Below, piece after piece: positions 7,658 through 16,355 of a stretch of 64,000 nt of DNA. The first letter of the stretch is position 1. Each line of letters opens with the position of its first letter. Below the pieces are notes generated by a model. The model saw only the letters and a list, made by a program, of their open reading frames with translations, did no database searches and had not been told where the DNA came from. The position numbers and the translations under genes were made by a program. The DNA is from Lachnospiraceae bacterium. GTDB lineage: Bacteria; Bacillota; Clostridia; Lachnospirales; Lachnospiraceae. The stretch lies in contig SVEQ01000003.1 of NCBI GenBank assembly GCA_015057325.1, positions 224,314-288,313 of the forward strand, read 5' to 3'.

Positions 7658-8356
7658 ATGAAATGCAAAAAGTACACTTATTCAATTGAACAGAATATGA
7701 TAACTATTGAACAATTCATCAAAAGGTATCATTTCAACACCGAAGATAGAGATCTTTTGTCAGCTACAGGTAAGTTCCTTGCCGAACTTAATCAGGTTGA
7801 GGCCGGAATTGCCTACTGTGACGACAAGGTTGTGTGTGTTGCTACGCTTGGCGAGCGTTATGACAGACTTTTTGACGTGGTTGCCGACTCCAAGCATCTG
7901 TTACTTGCTTACAGCATGGAATGTTTTGCGATGGAATTCTTATCTCGAACCTATGAGAAAATGAACGAAACAGTATATGAAGAAACCGGCAAATGGATGG
8001 GTGAATATCACTTCCTTGGTGATGATGAATTAGAAGATATAGAAACCTACTTGAAGGAATTCTCTTCTGCTTTTTCAGGTGACAAGACATCCAAAGATAG
8101 TGACGATGACAGCTTCAATATCACATGGAAGAACGGAATGATCAATCCGCTAAAAAGCGTTATCTTCACTGCCGATTATAGCAAAAAACGTTCCGAAAGC
8201 GGCTGTCACAACTGTGAACAATGCAGTAACCTAACATGTAGCTTCCGCAATATTGTACAGCGCAAGGAACGCAAGCAAAACGATTACAGCATCAACGAGA
8301 AAAATGCCGCATATTCGTACGGTATCGCACAGATATTTGGCAAACATTCTGACTAA
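7658..8356 (+). CDS. Cys-rich protein, possibly MetH-activation-like
   Basis: The 232-residue cytoplasmic protein has an alpha/beta N-terminal part with DRDLLSATGKFLAELNQVEA and a helical middle, then MINPLKSV and a Cys cluster C183-x2-C186-x2-C189-x4-C194 that could bind metal or an Fe-S cluster. The order of elements recalls the vitamin B12-dependent methionine synthase activation domain of Clostridia, which also ends in a PLKS segment and C-rich tail; this is resemblance from memory, not an alignment. The adjacent gene 20 bases downstream encodes the corrinoid adenosyltransferase, which supports a corrinoid-related role. A CGGAG site precedes the ATG. No cobalamin riboswitch was seen upstream. 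Confidence 0.5.
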   Translation: MKCKKYTYSIEQNMITIEQFIKRYHFNTEDRDLLSATGKFLAELNQVEAGIAYCDDKVVCVATLGERYDRLFDVVADSKHLLLAYSMECFAMEFLSRTYEKMNETVYEETGKWMGEYHFLGDDELEDIETYLKEFSSAFSGDKTSKDSDDDSFNITWKNGMINPLKSVIFTADYSKKRSESGCHNCEQCSNLTCSFRNIVQRKERKQNDYSINEKNAAYSYGIAQIFGKHSD

Positions 8357-8375
8357 TAAAAAGGCTGGTATTATT

Positions 8376-8909
8376 ATGATTCATTTATATTCAGGGGATG
8401 GAAAAGGAAAGACAAGCATTGCCGTAGGAATGTCAATCAGAATGGCAGGCGCCGGCGGTCATGTAATCTTTGCCCAGTTCATGAAAGGTAACGAAAGTTC
8501 CGAACTTAATATTCTTCGCTCTCTTGATAATGTAGAAGTCATCAAGGCAGAACGAGACTTTCCTTTCTACGGCAATATGACCGTCAAAGATAAAGTTGAT
8601 ATCACAAAGTGTCACAATGATATTCTTAAGGAAATTGCTGAAAGAATCAATAATTACAGTTGTGACGAAGACCTTCCCCAACTACTCATCGTCCTTGACG
8701 AAATAACCTATCCCTGCAACTGGCACTTGATTGACGACAGTCTGTTACAGGATATTCTTAATAACCTTCCGGATAACATTGAGCTTGTTATGACAGGCCG
8801 TGACCCTCTTGATTACATGAAAGACTGTGCCGATTACTATTCGGAAGTATGCATGCACAAACATCCATATCAAAAAGGCGTACGGGAAAGACTCGGAATT
8901 GAAATGTAA
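8376..8909 (+). CDS. cobO: cob(I)yrinic acid a,c-diamide adenosyltransferase
   Basis: This 177-residue P-loop protein matches CobO/CobA/BtuR. It transfers adenosyl from ATP to the cobalt of reduced corrinoids, making adenosylcobalamin. The start MIHLYSGDGKGKTSIAVG holds the Walker A loop (residues 7-14) typical of the family; LLIVLDEITY is the Walker B segment and VMTGRDP the conserved strand near the end. The ATG at 8376 was chosen because the family begins exactly at this sequence and AAAAAGG lies upstream; the frame extends upstream without family similarity. It is cotranscribed with the Cys-rich gene before it and ends in a strong terminator. Confidence 0.88.
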   Translation: MIHLYSGDGKGKTSIAVGMSIRMAGAGGHVIFAQFMKGNESSELNILRSLDNVEVIKAERDFPFYGNMTVKDKVDITKCHNDILKEIAERINNYSCDEDLPQLLIVLDEITYPCNWHLIDDSLLQDILNNLPDNIELVMTGRDPLDYMKDCADYYSEVCMHKHPYQKGVRERLGIEM

Positions 8910-8944
8910 AAAACCTGCTGTATTTTTCTACAGCAGGTTTTTTT
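8909..8944. terminator. bidirectional terminator between cobO and larE
   Basis: A perfect hairpin (AAAACCTGCTGTA paired with TACAGCAGGTTTT) is flanked by A- and T-runs on both sides, so it can end cobO on the plus strand and larE on the minus strand. Confidence 0.9.
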
Positions 8945-9751
8945 CTACAATGTTTCGTTCATACTTCCCGTTCTATATCCTATAACGTCAAGCGCAACGT
9001 ATGAAAAGCCATATTCCTTGAACTTGTCATATACCTCTTTTCTTGTATCTTCCTCCATGAACTTAGGAAACTCCTCAGGCATCAACTCAATTCTTGCCAA
9101 ATCGCCGTGAATCCTTACGCGCAACTGATGAAATCCCTTATCAAGCAACAACTGCTCTGCCTTATCAACCATTCCAAGCTTCTTCTCGTTAATCTCCTCA
9201 CCATACGGAAATCTGCTTGCAAGACAGGCAAATGATTGTTTGTCCCACGTAGGAATATCAAGTTGTTTTGACAAATCCCTGATTTCCTGTTTGGTTAATC
9301 CAACATAACGAAGTGGACTCTTGACGCCAAGCTCATCTACAGCAATAAGTCCCGGTCTGTAATCACCGTTATCATCAAGATTAGAACCTTCCGCAACTTC
9401 ATTAATGCCCTGCTCTTTTGCCAGCGCACATATCTTTTCAAACAATTCGCGTTTGCACAGATAACAGCGATTCTTTGGATTACTTGAGAACCCTTCTATC
9501 TTAAGTTCTTCTGATTCGATTACAAAATGTCTTACACCTAATTTATCGCAATATTCCTTTGCTTCATTTAACTCTCTTTTTGGAAATGAACACGATGATG
9601 CTGTAACTGCAATCACCTTATCCCCAAGCGCCTCCTTTGCCGCATACAGCAAAAATGTGGAATCTACACCGCTTGAAAATGCTATCGCCACACTACCAAA
9701 TCCCTTAAGATAATCTTTTAATTGTTCATATTTAGCAGATAGTTCAGTCAT
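8945..9751 (-). CDS. larE: LarE-type sulfur transferase
   Basis: The 268-residue protein belongs to the ATP-pyrophosphatase sulfur transferases. The PP-loop is SSGVDST (26-32). KQSFACLASRFPYG at 171-184 contains Cys176, the position of the sacrificial sulfur donor in the Lactobacillus enzyme. LarE converts carboxylates of the pyridinium adenine dinucleotide precursor to thiocarboxylates for the nickel-pincer cofactor of lactate racemase. A CYLC pair (C96, C99) is also present; with Cys176 it gives the three cysteines expected for Fe-S cluster-type LarE enzymes. No larA, larB or larC is in the window. The GAGGAA binding site lies within the last codons of the pyrophosphatase gene, indicating coupling. 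Confidence 0.88.
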   Translation of the reverse strand: MTELSAKYEQLKDYLKGFGSVAIAFSSGVDSTFLLYAAKEALGDKVIAVTASSCSFPKRELNEAKEYCDKLGVRHFVIESEELKIEGFSSNPKNRCYLCKRELFEKICALAKEQGINEVAEGSNLDDNGDYRPGLIAVDELGVKSPLRYVGLTKQEIRDLSKQLDIPTWDKQSFACLASRFPYGEEINEKKLGMVDKAEQLLLDKGFHQLRVRIHGDLARIELMPEEFPKFMEEDTRKEVYDKFKEYGFSYVALDVIGYRTGSMNETL

Positions 9752-9754
9752 ATT

Positions 9755-11053
9755 CTATTCCTCAACAGCATGAATTATTTCAGGAAGAAGCTGTTTCTTA
9801 CGGCTCATTACCTGTGGCATATCAAAAAGATTCTTCCTAACCGCTTTATACGGAAGTTTCCTGTTGCCTCTGTGCTCTGTACAAATAAGTGCACTGTGTT
9901 CATGCACAACGTCCGTCACCATAAGCACAGCCCATCCAAGTCCCTGCGCAGCACGAACTTCCTCAAGTGCCGTCATGTAATCATCCGCATAATCCGAAAG
10001 ATCATTTAACGTAGTAACCTCGCACTGACCGATTCCGATTCGAATACCATTCTCGGTATAAGTCTTGAAATCTGATGTAATCGCATCCTTAGGTTCTCTG
10101 TCTTTGAGTCCTTCAAGTTTCGAGAACATTGAAAGTCCGTACTCTTCAAGGTCAACTCGACATATAGACGCAAGAACGTGAGCAGCAACGACATCATCTC
10201 CCGTTGTTGTCGGGCTCTTAAGTATCAACGTATCGGATATAAGTCCTGTAAGCAAAACCTTCGCCGTAACAGCGTCCGGTGTACGATTGTTCCTTATGTA
10301 CTGCTGATAAATGAGCGTACAAGTGCTTCCCAACGGCTCTGCATATATGAATATCGGTTGGTCAGTCTTGATTGCATCTAATCTGTGATGATCAATGATT
10401 CCGATTATATTCGCAGTCTCTATTCCGTGAATACTCTGTCTTGATTCGTTGTGATCGACCAAAACAACGTTACATCTCGGCACTTTCAAGAAGCATCGTC
10501 TTGTAACATAGCCGACATACTTATCTTCGTCGTATACCGCAAGTCCTCTTTTTTCCGAGCTCTGAAGCATCGACTTTGCCTCATCAAACAAATCATCCGC
10601 ATCAAGTCCCGGCTCCTGCTTGGTCATGATATCTCTGACCTTCGGAATAGCCGTTATCTTATTGTCTCTTGAAAGCTCACGCATAGTCCAATCGGTTATA
10701 TCATCCACTGTAAGAAGTCCGTAGAAAACTCCGTCATCAAACACCGGAATAGCACTCGAATGATTCTTCTCATAAATAGCCGCAACGCTTGTAAGCGGAT
10801 CATCAGCATCTATCCTGTAATCAGGAGTTAACATAATATCTCTTACTTTCGGGAAAACATCCCTCTTATAATCTGGAATCTCTATGTCCAGCTCTTCTAA
10901 TATTTTCCTTGCACTATCCGTCAAATGACCACATCTGACAGGCACATATGTATTATCCGGATCCTGCAGATTCATAAGTGCAGCATAACCATACGCGCTG
11001 CATATACTGTCAAGATCAGGATTCCTATGTCCTGTAATATAAATGGTACCCAT
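9755..11053 (-). CDS. ppaC: manganese-dependent inorganic pyrophosphatase with CBS domains
   Basis: This is a 432-residue family II pyrophosphatase of the DHH superfamily, splitting pyrophosphate to phosphate in the cytoplasm. Metal ligands appear in GHRNPDLDSICSA (8-20), VDHNE and IIDHHRL, and the C-terminal DHHA2 part has EHRGNRKLPYK. Two CBS domains are inserted after residue 65 (VRDIMLTPDYRIDADD; VRDIMTKQEPGLDADD), so activity should be regulated by adenine nucleotides as in clostridial CBS pyrophosphatases. The segment between the CBS domains looks too short for a DRTGG domain. TAGGAGGAG precedes the ATG. larE follows after 3 bases. Confidence 0.93.
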   Translation of the reverse strand: MGTIYITGHRNPDLDSICSAYGYAALMNLQDPDNTYVPVRCGHLTDSARKILEELDIEIPDYKRDVFPKVRDIMLTPDYRIDADDPLTSVAAIYEKNHSSAIPVFDDGVFYGLLTVDDITDWTMRELSRDNKITAIPKVRDIMTKQEPGLDADDLFDEAKSMLQSSEKRGLAVYDEDKYVGYVTRRCFLKVPRCNVVLVDHNESRQSIHGIETANIIGIIDHHRLDAIKTDQPIFIYAEPLGSTCTLIYQQYIRNNRTPDAVTAKVLLTGLISDTLILKSPTTTGDDVVAAHVLASICRVDLEEYGLSMFSKLEGLKDREPKDAITSDFKTYTENGIRIGIGQCEVTTLNDLSDYADDYMTALEEVRAAQGLGWAVLMVTDVVHEHSALICTEHRGNRKLPYKAVRKNLFDMPQVMSRKKQLLPEIIHAVEE

Positions 11054-11105
11054 TATTACTCCTCCTAGAGTTGTTCAATATATTTGCAATGAGCAGATTA
11101 CTCTC

Positions 11106-12296
11106 TTATTTTTTCATTTTTCTAAGCATGTACTTTCTTGCAATGTTAATACCAATCTTATACGGTAATGGACGAAGCGCCTTGTCAGCTTCCTTAAGCT
11201 TCTCACGAATAGGAATGTTCTGAGGACAATGTTTCTCACACTTGCCACACTCTATACACTGTGACGCAAAAGATGGCTCCTTTGTAAGTCCCACCGTCTG
11301 TGCATACTCAAATCTTGCACTGCTCTTCTTTTCCGTATACATAGAATTGTAACAGCGGAAAGTTCCCGGAATATCAACATTTTTCGGACAAGGCATACAA
11401 TACTTGCAACCTGTACATCCAACCTTTTCTTTCTCTCGAATCTGCTTGGTTATCTTATCGATAACAGCAAAATCCTCCTCTGTTAAATGACCGGCAACCG
11501 ACTCATCTGCAATCTTGCAATTCTCTTCTACCATTTCAATGGAATTCATGCCGGACAATACGCACGTAACCTCCGGCTGATTGTATAACCAACGAAATGC
11601 CCACTCTGCAGCTGACCAGCCATGCTCATTATTTGCTATTGTCTTCTTCGCAGTATCCGGAAGCATGTCAACAAGCTTGCCGCCTCTAAGCGGCTCCATG
11701 ATAATGACAGGAATTCCCTTTGCTGCTGCAGCCTTAAGGCCTTCAACTCCTGCCTGAGTATTCTCATCCAAATAGTTATACTGTATCTGGCAGAAATCCC
11801 AATCATAGTCTTCTAATATCTTAAGAAATCCTTCTGTGTTTCCATGATATGAAAAACCGATGTTTCTTATCTGCTTCTTAGCCTTCTTGTCAGCTATCCA
11901 CTCAATTATTCCTACCTCTTTAAGCTTCTCCCACATGAAGATATCTGTAAGCTGATGCATAAGATAATAATCAATATAATCGGTTCGAAGTCTTGAGAGC
12001 TCCTCGTCAAAATACTTATCTATCGCTGCTCTGTTGTTAATCATGTACTGCGGAAGCTTTGTGGCAATCTTAATCTTCTCACGAATACCGTTTCTCTCGA
12101 ATATCTCTCCGATTGTAACTTCGCTTCCCGGATATATGTAAGCTGTATCATAATAATTGACACCGGCATTATATGCAGCCATTATTTCCTTCTCAGCTTT
12201 ATCAATGTCAATCGAATTACCCTTTCTGGTAAATCTCATACAACCAAAACCCAGCAACGAAATATCATTTCCATACTTATCTTTTCTATACTGCAT
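11106..12296 (-). CDS. aldo/keto reductase with C-terminal 4Fe-4S domain
   Basis: The 396-residue oxidoreductase has an AKR TIM barrel (about 1-280; GFGCMRF near the start, DYYLMHQ in the core, EPLRGGKL near 200) fused to a ferredoxin-like domain with two cluster motifs, CTGCKYCMPCP and CIECGKCEKHCP. Such fusions are common in anaerobic Firmicutes and probably couple carbonyl reduction to ferredoxin-type electron carriers; the substrate is unknown. The ATG at 12296 follows AGGGAGGGTG; the frame also opens 21 bases upstream without a better site. It lies 32 bases after the CBS/CorC gene and before the pyrophosphatase gene. Confidence 0.9.
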   Translation of the reverse strand: MQYRKDKYGNDISLLGFGCMRFTRKGNSIDIDKAEKEIMAAYNAGVNYYDTAYIYPGSEVTIGEIFERNGIREKIKIATKLPQYMINNRAAIDKYFDEELSRLRTDYIDYYLMHQLTDIFMWEKLKEVGIIEWIADKKAKKQIRNIGFSYHGNTEGFLKILEDYDWDFCQIQYNYLDENTQAGVEGLKAAAAKGIPVIIMEPLRGGKLVDMLPDTAKKTIANNEHGWSAAEWAFRWLYNQPEVTCVLSGMNSIEMVEENCKIADESVAGHLTEEDFAVIDKITKQIREKEKVGCTGCKYCMPCPKNVDIPGTFRCYNSMYTEKKSSARFEYAQTVGLTKEPSFASQCIECGKCEKHCPQNIPIREKLKEADKALRPLPYKIGINIARKYMLRKMKK

Positions 12297-12328
12297 ATAA
12301 TCACCCTCCCTATTCAATCAGAGTTAAT

Positions 12329-13147
12329 CTACAGTTTTCTGATTCTTACTTTCGTTATCGAATGCTCCTCCCACTTTGTAGCAACAAACAAAAATCCCTG
12401 ATACTCAACCTGTATATGCTCTTTTTCATCAGGAAGGCTTCCTATCTGATAAAGCATAAATCCATTAACCGTGTTGATATCCTCATCCGGAAACTTTATT
12501 CCAAACAAATCCTCTAATTCTGCAAGTTCAGTACTACCGTTAACAATGTATCCGTCCCCGGTAGCAAGCTTCATGATGTCTATCTCCTTCTCATCATGCT
12601 CATCAAGAATATCTCCAACAATAACCTCTAAAATATCTTCAAGTGCAATGAGACCTTCTGTCTGACCATACTCATCAACAACAATCGCTAAATGATTCTT
12701 GCTGTTTTGCATCTCGTTAAACAACTTTCTAATCTTCTGCGTCGGATGCACGTAATATGGCTCACTTCCAAGTTCACGAACTGTTTGATTGGCATCATCA
12801 AGATAAGCAAGTACCGCTTCTTTAATATGTAAAACACCGATAATATTATCGATGTTTTCTTCATATATCGGATATCTTGAATAGCTGTTCTCAAGCATGA
12901 TGTTAAGTGCGTCCATTATTTCTGTGTCCGCTTCTATTCCGACTATCTTCTGTCTTGGACAACATACATCCCGCACAATCTTATCACCAAACTCAAAAAC
13001 ATTGGTTATCATTTCCGCTTCATCAGTTTGTATTGCACCCTGTTCGTGTCCCTCTTCTATTATGGAACGAATTTCCTCTTCAACTGCATCAGCCTGTTCT
13101 TCGCTTGTTTTCTTGCCAAACAGACCCATGAAACCAACCGACCCCAT
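12329..13147 (-). CDS. CBS/CorC_HlyC-domain protein
   Basis: The 272-residue protein has a CBS pair at about residues 60-190 (DVCCPRQKIVGIEADTE; HLAIVVDEYGQTEGLIALED) followed by a CorC_HlyC domain, the usual cytoplasmic half of hemolysin III/CorC ion-efflux proteins. The N-terminal DUF21 membrane domain of the longer paralogues is absent, as in CorC itself. It may regulate or partner a magnesium/cobalt transport process; this is not certain. AAAGGAAAC precedes the ATG. The neighbouring genes offer no functional clue. Confidence 0.85.
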   Translation of the reverse strand: MGSVGFMGLFGKKTSEEQADAVEEEIRSIIEEGHEQGAIQTDEAEMITNVFEFGDKIVRDVCCPRQKIVGIEADTEIMDALNIMLENSYSRYPIYEENIDNIIGVLHIKEAVLAYLDDANQTVRELGSEPYYVHPTQKIRKLFNEMQNSKNHLAIVVDEYGQTEGLIALEDILEVIVGDILDEHDEKEIDIMKLATGDGYIVNGSTELAELEDLFGIKFPDEDINTVNGFMLYQIGSLPDEKEHIQVEYQGFLFVATKWEEHSITKVRIRKL

Positions 13148-13216
13148 ACTTATTGTTTCCTTTCTTTTCCTATGAATATCTCATGTATATTCTATGAATA
13201 CTGCACGCACGTGCAT

Positions 13217-13558
13217 TTACAACGCCAAACTTACCATCAATGCGCGATTGACATTCCCCATCACTTCATCATCTAAATGACTGACTTTTTCAAGAAGTCT
13301 TTTCTTATCAATCGTTCTAACCTGTTCAAGTAACACTACCGAATCCTTGGAAATGTTACACTTACGGGCTGCAAGTTCCACATGTGTCGGAATCTTTGCT
13401 TTGTTCTGACGGCTTGTAATAGCTGCGCATATAACCGTTGAACTGTGCTTATTGCCCATCTCATTCTGTATAATAAGTACCGGACGTACTCCGCCCTGTT
13501 CAGAACCTACAACAGGTCTTAAATCCGCATAAAAAATATCTCCTCTTGTAACAGGCAA
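13217..13558 (-). CDS. MazF/PemK-family endoribonuclease toxin
   Basis: The 113-residue protein matches the EndoA/MazF family: [19 protein letters not shown] at the start, RPVLIIQNE, then [11 protein letters not shown] and the conserved DQ-like segment [11 protein letters not shown]. It should cut mRNA at short sites. An ATG exists 24 bases upstream, but GGAGG lies between it and a TTG at 13558, where the family normally begins, so the TTG is preferred. The gene follows alr with a 56-base leader gap, as in the alr-ndoA region of Bacillus. There the antitoxin gene lies between the two; no such gene is found here. Confidence 0.87.
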   Translation of the reverse strand: MPVTRGDIFYADLRPVVGSEQGGVRPVLIIQNEMGNKHSSTVICAAITSRQNKAKIPTHVELAARKCNISKDSVVLLEQVRTIDKKRLLEKVSHLDDEVMGNVNRALMVSLAL

Positions 13559-13638
13559 TGGTATCAACCTCCATTCAATCATCGATTCTTTAATGAAAGT
13601 ATTACCATTGTTTTGTTGTATTATTCAAAAATAATGAA

Positions 13639-14802
13639 TTAGTTTTCAAGGTAATTAACAACTTCTACCTGCTGTCCGTCTTTGAAAAATACTCTCGGTA
13701 CACGTCTGTTGATATCGCATACAAACTCATAATTAAAACTTGATGACATATCGGCAGGTTCTTCTACAGGAATCATTTTGCCTCCCTGCTTACCAAAAAG
13801 CACAACCTCATCACCGACAGTAACACCTGTAATGTCACTTACATCTATCATAATCTGATCCATGCAAACTCTTCCGACAATTGGTGCGAACTCTCCGCGA
13901 ACAAGAACTCTTCCCTTGTTAGAAAGTGCTCTAGGATATCCGTCGGCATAACCGACACCGACAGTTGCTATACGTTTCTCACAAGGAAGTTCATAAGTTC
14001 CGCCGTATCCGACAGTTTCACCTGCCTCAACAACTTTAACGTGAGACACATGACTCTTAAAAGACATCGCAGGATAAAGCACGCAAGCTTCCTTATCCAT
14101 CTCTTCTGACGGATAAAGTCCGTATGTTGAGATTCCCGAACGTACCATGTCATATGTATCATTAGGCATCTCCATTATTCCTGCACTGTTTGAAATATGT
14201 CTTATAGAAAAATGGATTCCTGCCTCTTCTAACCAGTCAACCATCTTCGTATATCGTGCCAACTGTTCCATCGCACTTGTTTTATCAACACTGTCAGCCT
14301 TGAAATAGTGAGTGAAAACACCCTCCATATTAAGGCCCGGTAATTTGCTTATCTTAACGATTTCAAAAACGCTGTCTGCGTTACATTTAAAACCGATTCT
14401 GTTCATACCGGTATCGAGTTTAATATGAATCTTGGCGGTCTTTCCTATACGTTTTGCCACCTTTGAAAGGGCTGCTGCCTGCACATACGTGTATATGGTT
14501 TGAGTTATATCGTAATTAACAAGCTGTTCAAACTGACTGTCATGTGTATAACCTAATATAAGTATAGGCTTTGTAATGCCGGCTTTTCTAAGTTCTATAG
14601 CCTCTTCAATACAAGCGACACCGTAATAATCGGACAAATCATCCAATGCCCTTGCAACCTGCACAGAACCATGTCCATATGCATTAGCCTTGATTACAGC
14701 AAGTAACTTTTTCCCTTCGGGAATACAACCTTTCATAGTTTCAATGTTTCTTCTAATGGCAGATAAATCAATATCTGCCTCAACCCGATAGTATTCACCC
14801 AT
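13639..14802 (-). CDS. alr: alanine racemase
   Basis: This 387-residue PLP enzyme interconverts L- and D-alanine for peptidoglycan. The PLP lysine lies in AVIKANAYGHG (about 35-45), the N-terminal TIM barrel covers about 1-240, and the catalytic tyrosine and conserved C-terminal motifs are VGYADGYPR and GRVCMDQIMIDV. Length and start are typical. It lies 34 bases downstream of nnr and upstream of the MazF-like gene, a common order in Firmicutes. Confidence 0.95.
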   Translation of the reverse strand: MGEYYRVEADIDLSAIRRNIETMKGCIPEGKKLLAVIKANAYGHGSVQVARALDDLSDYYGVACIEEAIELRKAGITKPILILGYTHDSQFEQLVNYDITQTIYTYVQAAALSKVAKRIGKTAKIHIKLDTGMNRIGFKCNADSVFEIVKISKLPGLNMEGVFTHYFKADSVDKTSAMEQLARYTKMVDWLEEAGIHFSIRHISNSAGIMEMPNDTYDMVRSGISTYGLYPSEEMDKEACVLYPAMSFKSHVSHVKVVEAGETVGYGGTYELPCEKRIATVGVGYADGYPRALSNKGRVLVRGEFAPIVGRVCMDQIMIDVSDITGVTVGDEVVLFGKQGGKMIPVEEPADMSSSFNYEFVCDINRRVPRVFFKDGQQVEVVNYLEN

Positions 14803-14836
14803 CGTTTACAACCTCCCAAGATGCAAAACATCTTAA

Positions 14837-16333
14837 TTAACAACACTCGTCTTTCATTACCTCACTGATACCAGCAATAATATCAGAAGCAAGCATTGCG
14901 TATTTGCCTTTCTTTTCTGCAGCTTTGTCGCCGGCAAGACAATGTACATAAGTACCTATCTGCGCCGCCTCAAATAACGGAAGTCCTCCCGCAAGCATTC
15001 CGGCAATAATTCCGGCAAGCACATCTCCCGAGCCTCCGGTTGACATACCGTTATTACCTGCAAGATTCATGTATATCTGTTCTCTGCCATCTGTAACTAT
15101 AGATTTGGCATCCTTAAGTACCAACGTAACATCGTACTCTCTCGAAAACTTTGTGGCAATCTTGAATCTGTCCTTGGCAAGCACAGAGACTTTCTTACCG
15201 ATAAGTCTGCTCATTTCCATCATATGTGGTGTCATAACTATCGGAACAGATGTCGTTCTTATCATCTCTAAATTATTGGACAGAATGTTAAGCGCATCAG
15301 CATCAAGTACCATAGGAACTTCCGAATTAAGAAGAAGTTCATAAAGCATACGCTCTGATGTCGAGTCAACGCCAAGTCCGGGACCCACAACAATAACAGA
15401 TGCCCATTTTATAGCATCCTCCACGCTGGAAAGTGCTCCCTCGTAATCGTTGTATGTCATCATAATAGCCTCAGGAAGCTGAGACTGTATTATCGTTCTG
15501 TTACTTTCATGTGTATATATCTTAACAAGTCCTACTCCTGTCGAATAAGCCGCCTTTGAACAAAGATAAGCCGCACCTGACATGTTCTTACTTCCCGCAA
15601 TAACCGCCACTCTTCCGTAGCTACCCTTGTTGGAATTATTGAATCTCTTCGGAAGTCTGCTAAGATCCTTCTCTTCATAAGCGTATATTTTAGGCTTTGC
15701 CTGCCTTATCGCATTATCCGGAAAACCTATATTCCTGCAAATGATTTTCCCACAGTAATCAATACCGTCAGAGAAAAACATTCCAAGTTTCTTAAGTCCG
15801 AATGTAACCGTGTAATCAGCACGAAATGCTGTTCCTAATATATTACCTGTTGTAGCATCAAGACCTGATGGAATATCAATTGCAACCTTAATTGCATCTA
15901 TTTGGTTAAGTTTAACTATAGCCTTTTTCTGTTCACCTTCAACTTCTCTTGAAAGTCCAACGCCAAAAATGCCATCTACTACAACCGCAAAATCTTTGTT
16001 TGGAACATTCTTACGAAGTCTAATACCAAGTTGAGTTGCTATCGTTTTCTGACACTCGAACATCTCCGTAGTTTTATTAATTCCACCTACATAATAAACA
16101 TCTACGGGATAACCCTTTTCACTAAGGATTCTGGCAACCGCAAGTCCGTCGCCACCGTTATTGCCACCCTCAACGGCTACAAGAACTCTTCCCTTATTAG
16201 GATTAATTTTCTCAACGACTTCTACAACAGCAAGTGCCGCTCTCTCCATTAAAACCGCTTGAGGTATTCCGATCTTTTCAATTGTATATGCGTCAATCGA
16301 CTGCATCTCATTCTTAGTAACGATATACTCCAT
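14837..16333 (-). CDS. nnr: bifunctional NAD(P)HX epimerase/dehydratase
   Basis: The 498-residue repair enzyme corrects hydrated NADH and NADPH. The N-terminal YjeF epimerase domain (about 1-215) holds VEGGNNGGDGLAVAR and VDGIFGVGLSREVEG; the C-terminal ADP-dependent dehydratase domain (about 225-498, ribokinase-like) holds GSKNMSGAAYL, VVGPGLG, DADALNIL and the signature NNGMSTGGSGDVLAGI. It lies 22 bases after purL and directly before alr. Both domains appear complete. Confidence 0.93.
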   Translation of the reverse strand: MEYIVTKNEMQSIDAYTIEKIGIPQAVLMERAALAVVEVVEKINPNKGRVLVAVEGGNNGGDGLAVARILSEKGYPVDVYYVGGINKTTEMFECQKTIATQLGIRLRKNVPNKDFAVVVDGIFGVGLSREVEGEQKKAIVKLNQIDAIKVAIDIPSGLDATTGNILGTAFRADYTVTFGLKKLGMFFSDGIDYCGKIICRNIGFPDNAIRQAKPKIYAYEEKDLSRLPKRFNNSNKGSYGRVAVIAGSKNMSGAAYLCSKAAYSTGVGLVKIYTHESNRTIIQSQLPEAIMMTYNDYEGALSSVEDAIKWASVIVVGPGLGVDSTSERMLYELLLNSEVPMVLDADALNILSNNLEMIRTTSVPIVMTPHMMEMSRLIGKKVSVLAKDRFKIATKFSREYDVTLVLKDAKSIVTDGREQIYMNLAGNNGMSTGGSGDVLAGIIAGMLAGGLPLFEAAQIGTYVHCLAGDKAAEKKGKYAMLASDIIAGISEVMKDECC

Positions 16334-16355
16334 AGACTACTTCCTTTGCTTTTTA

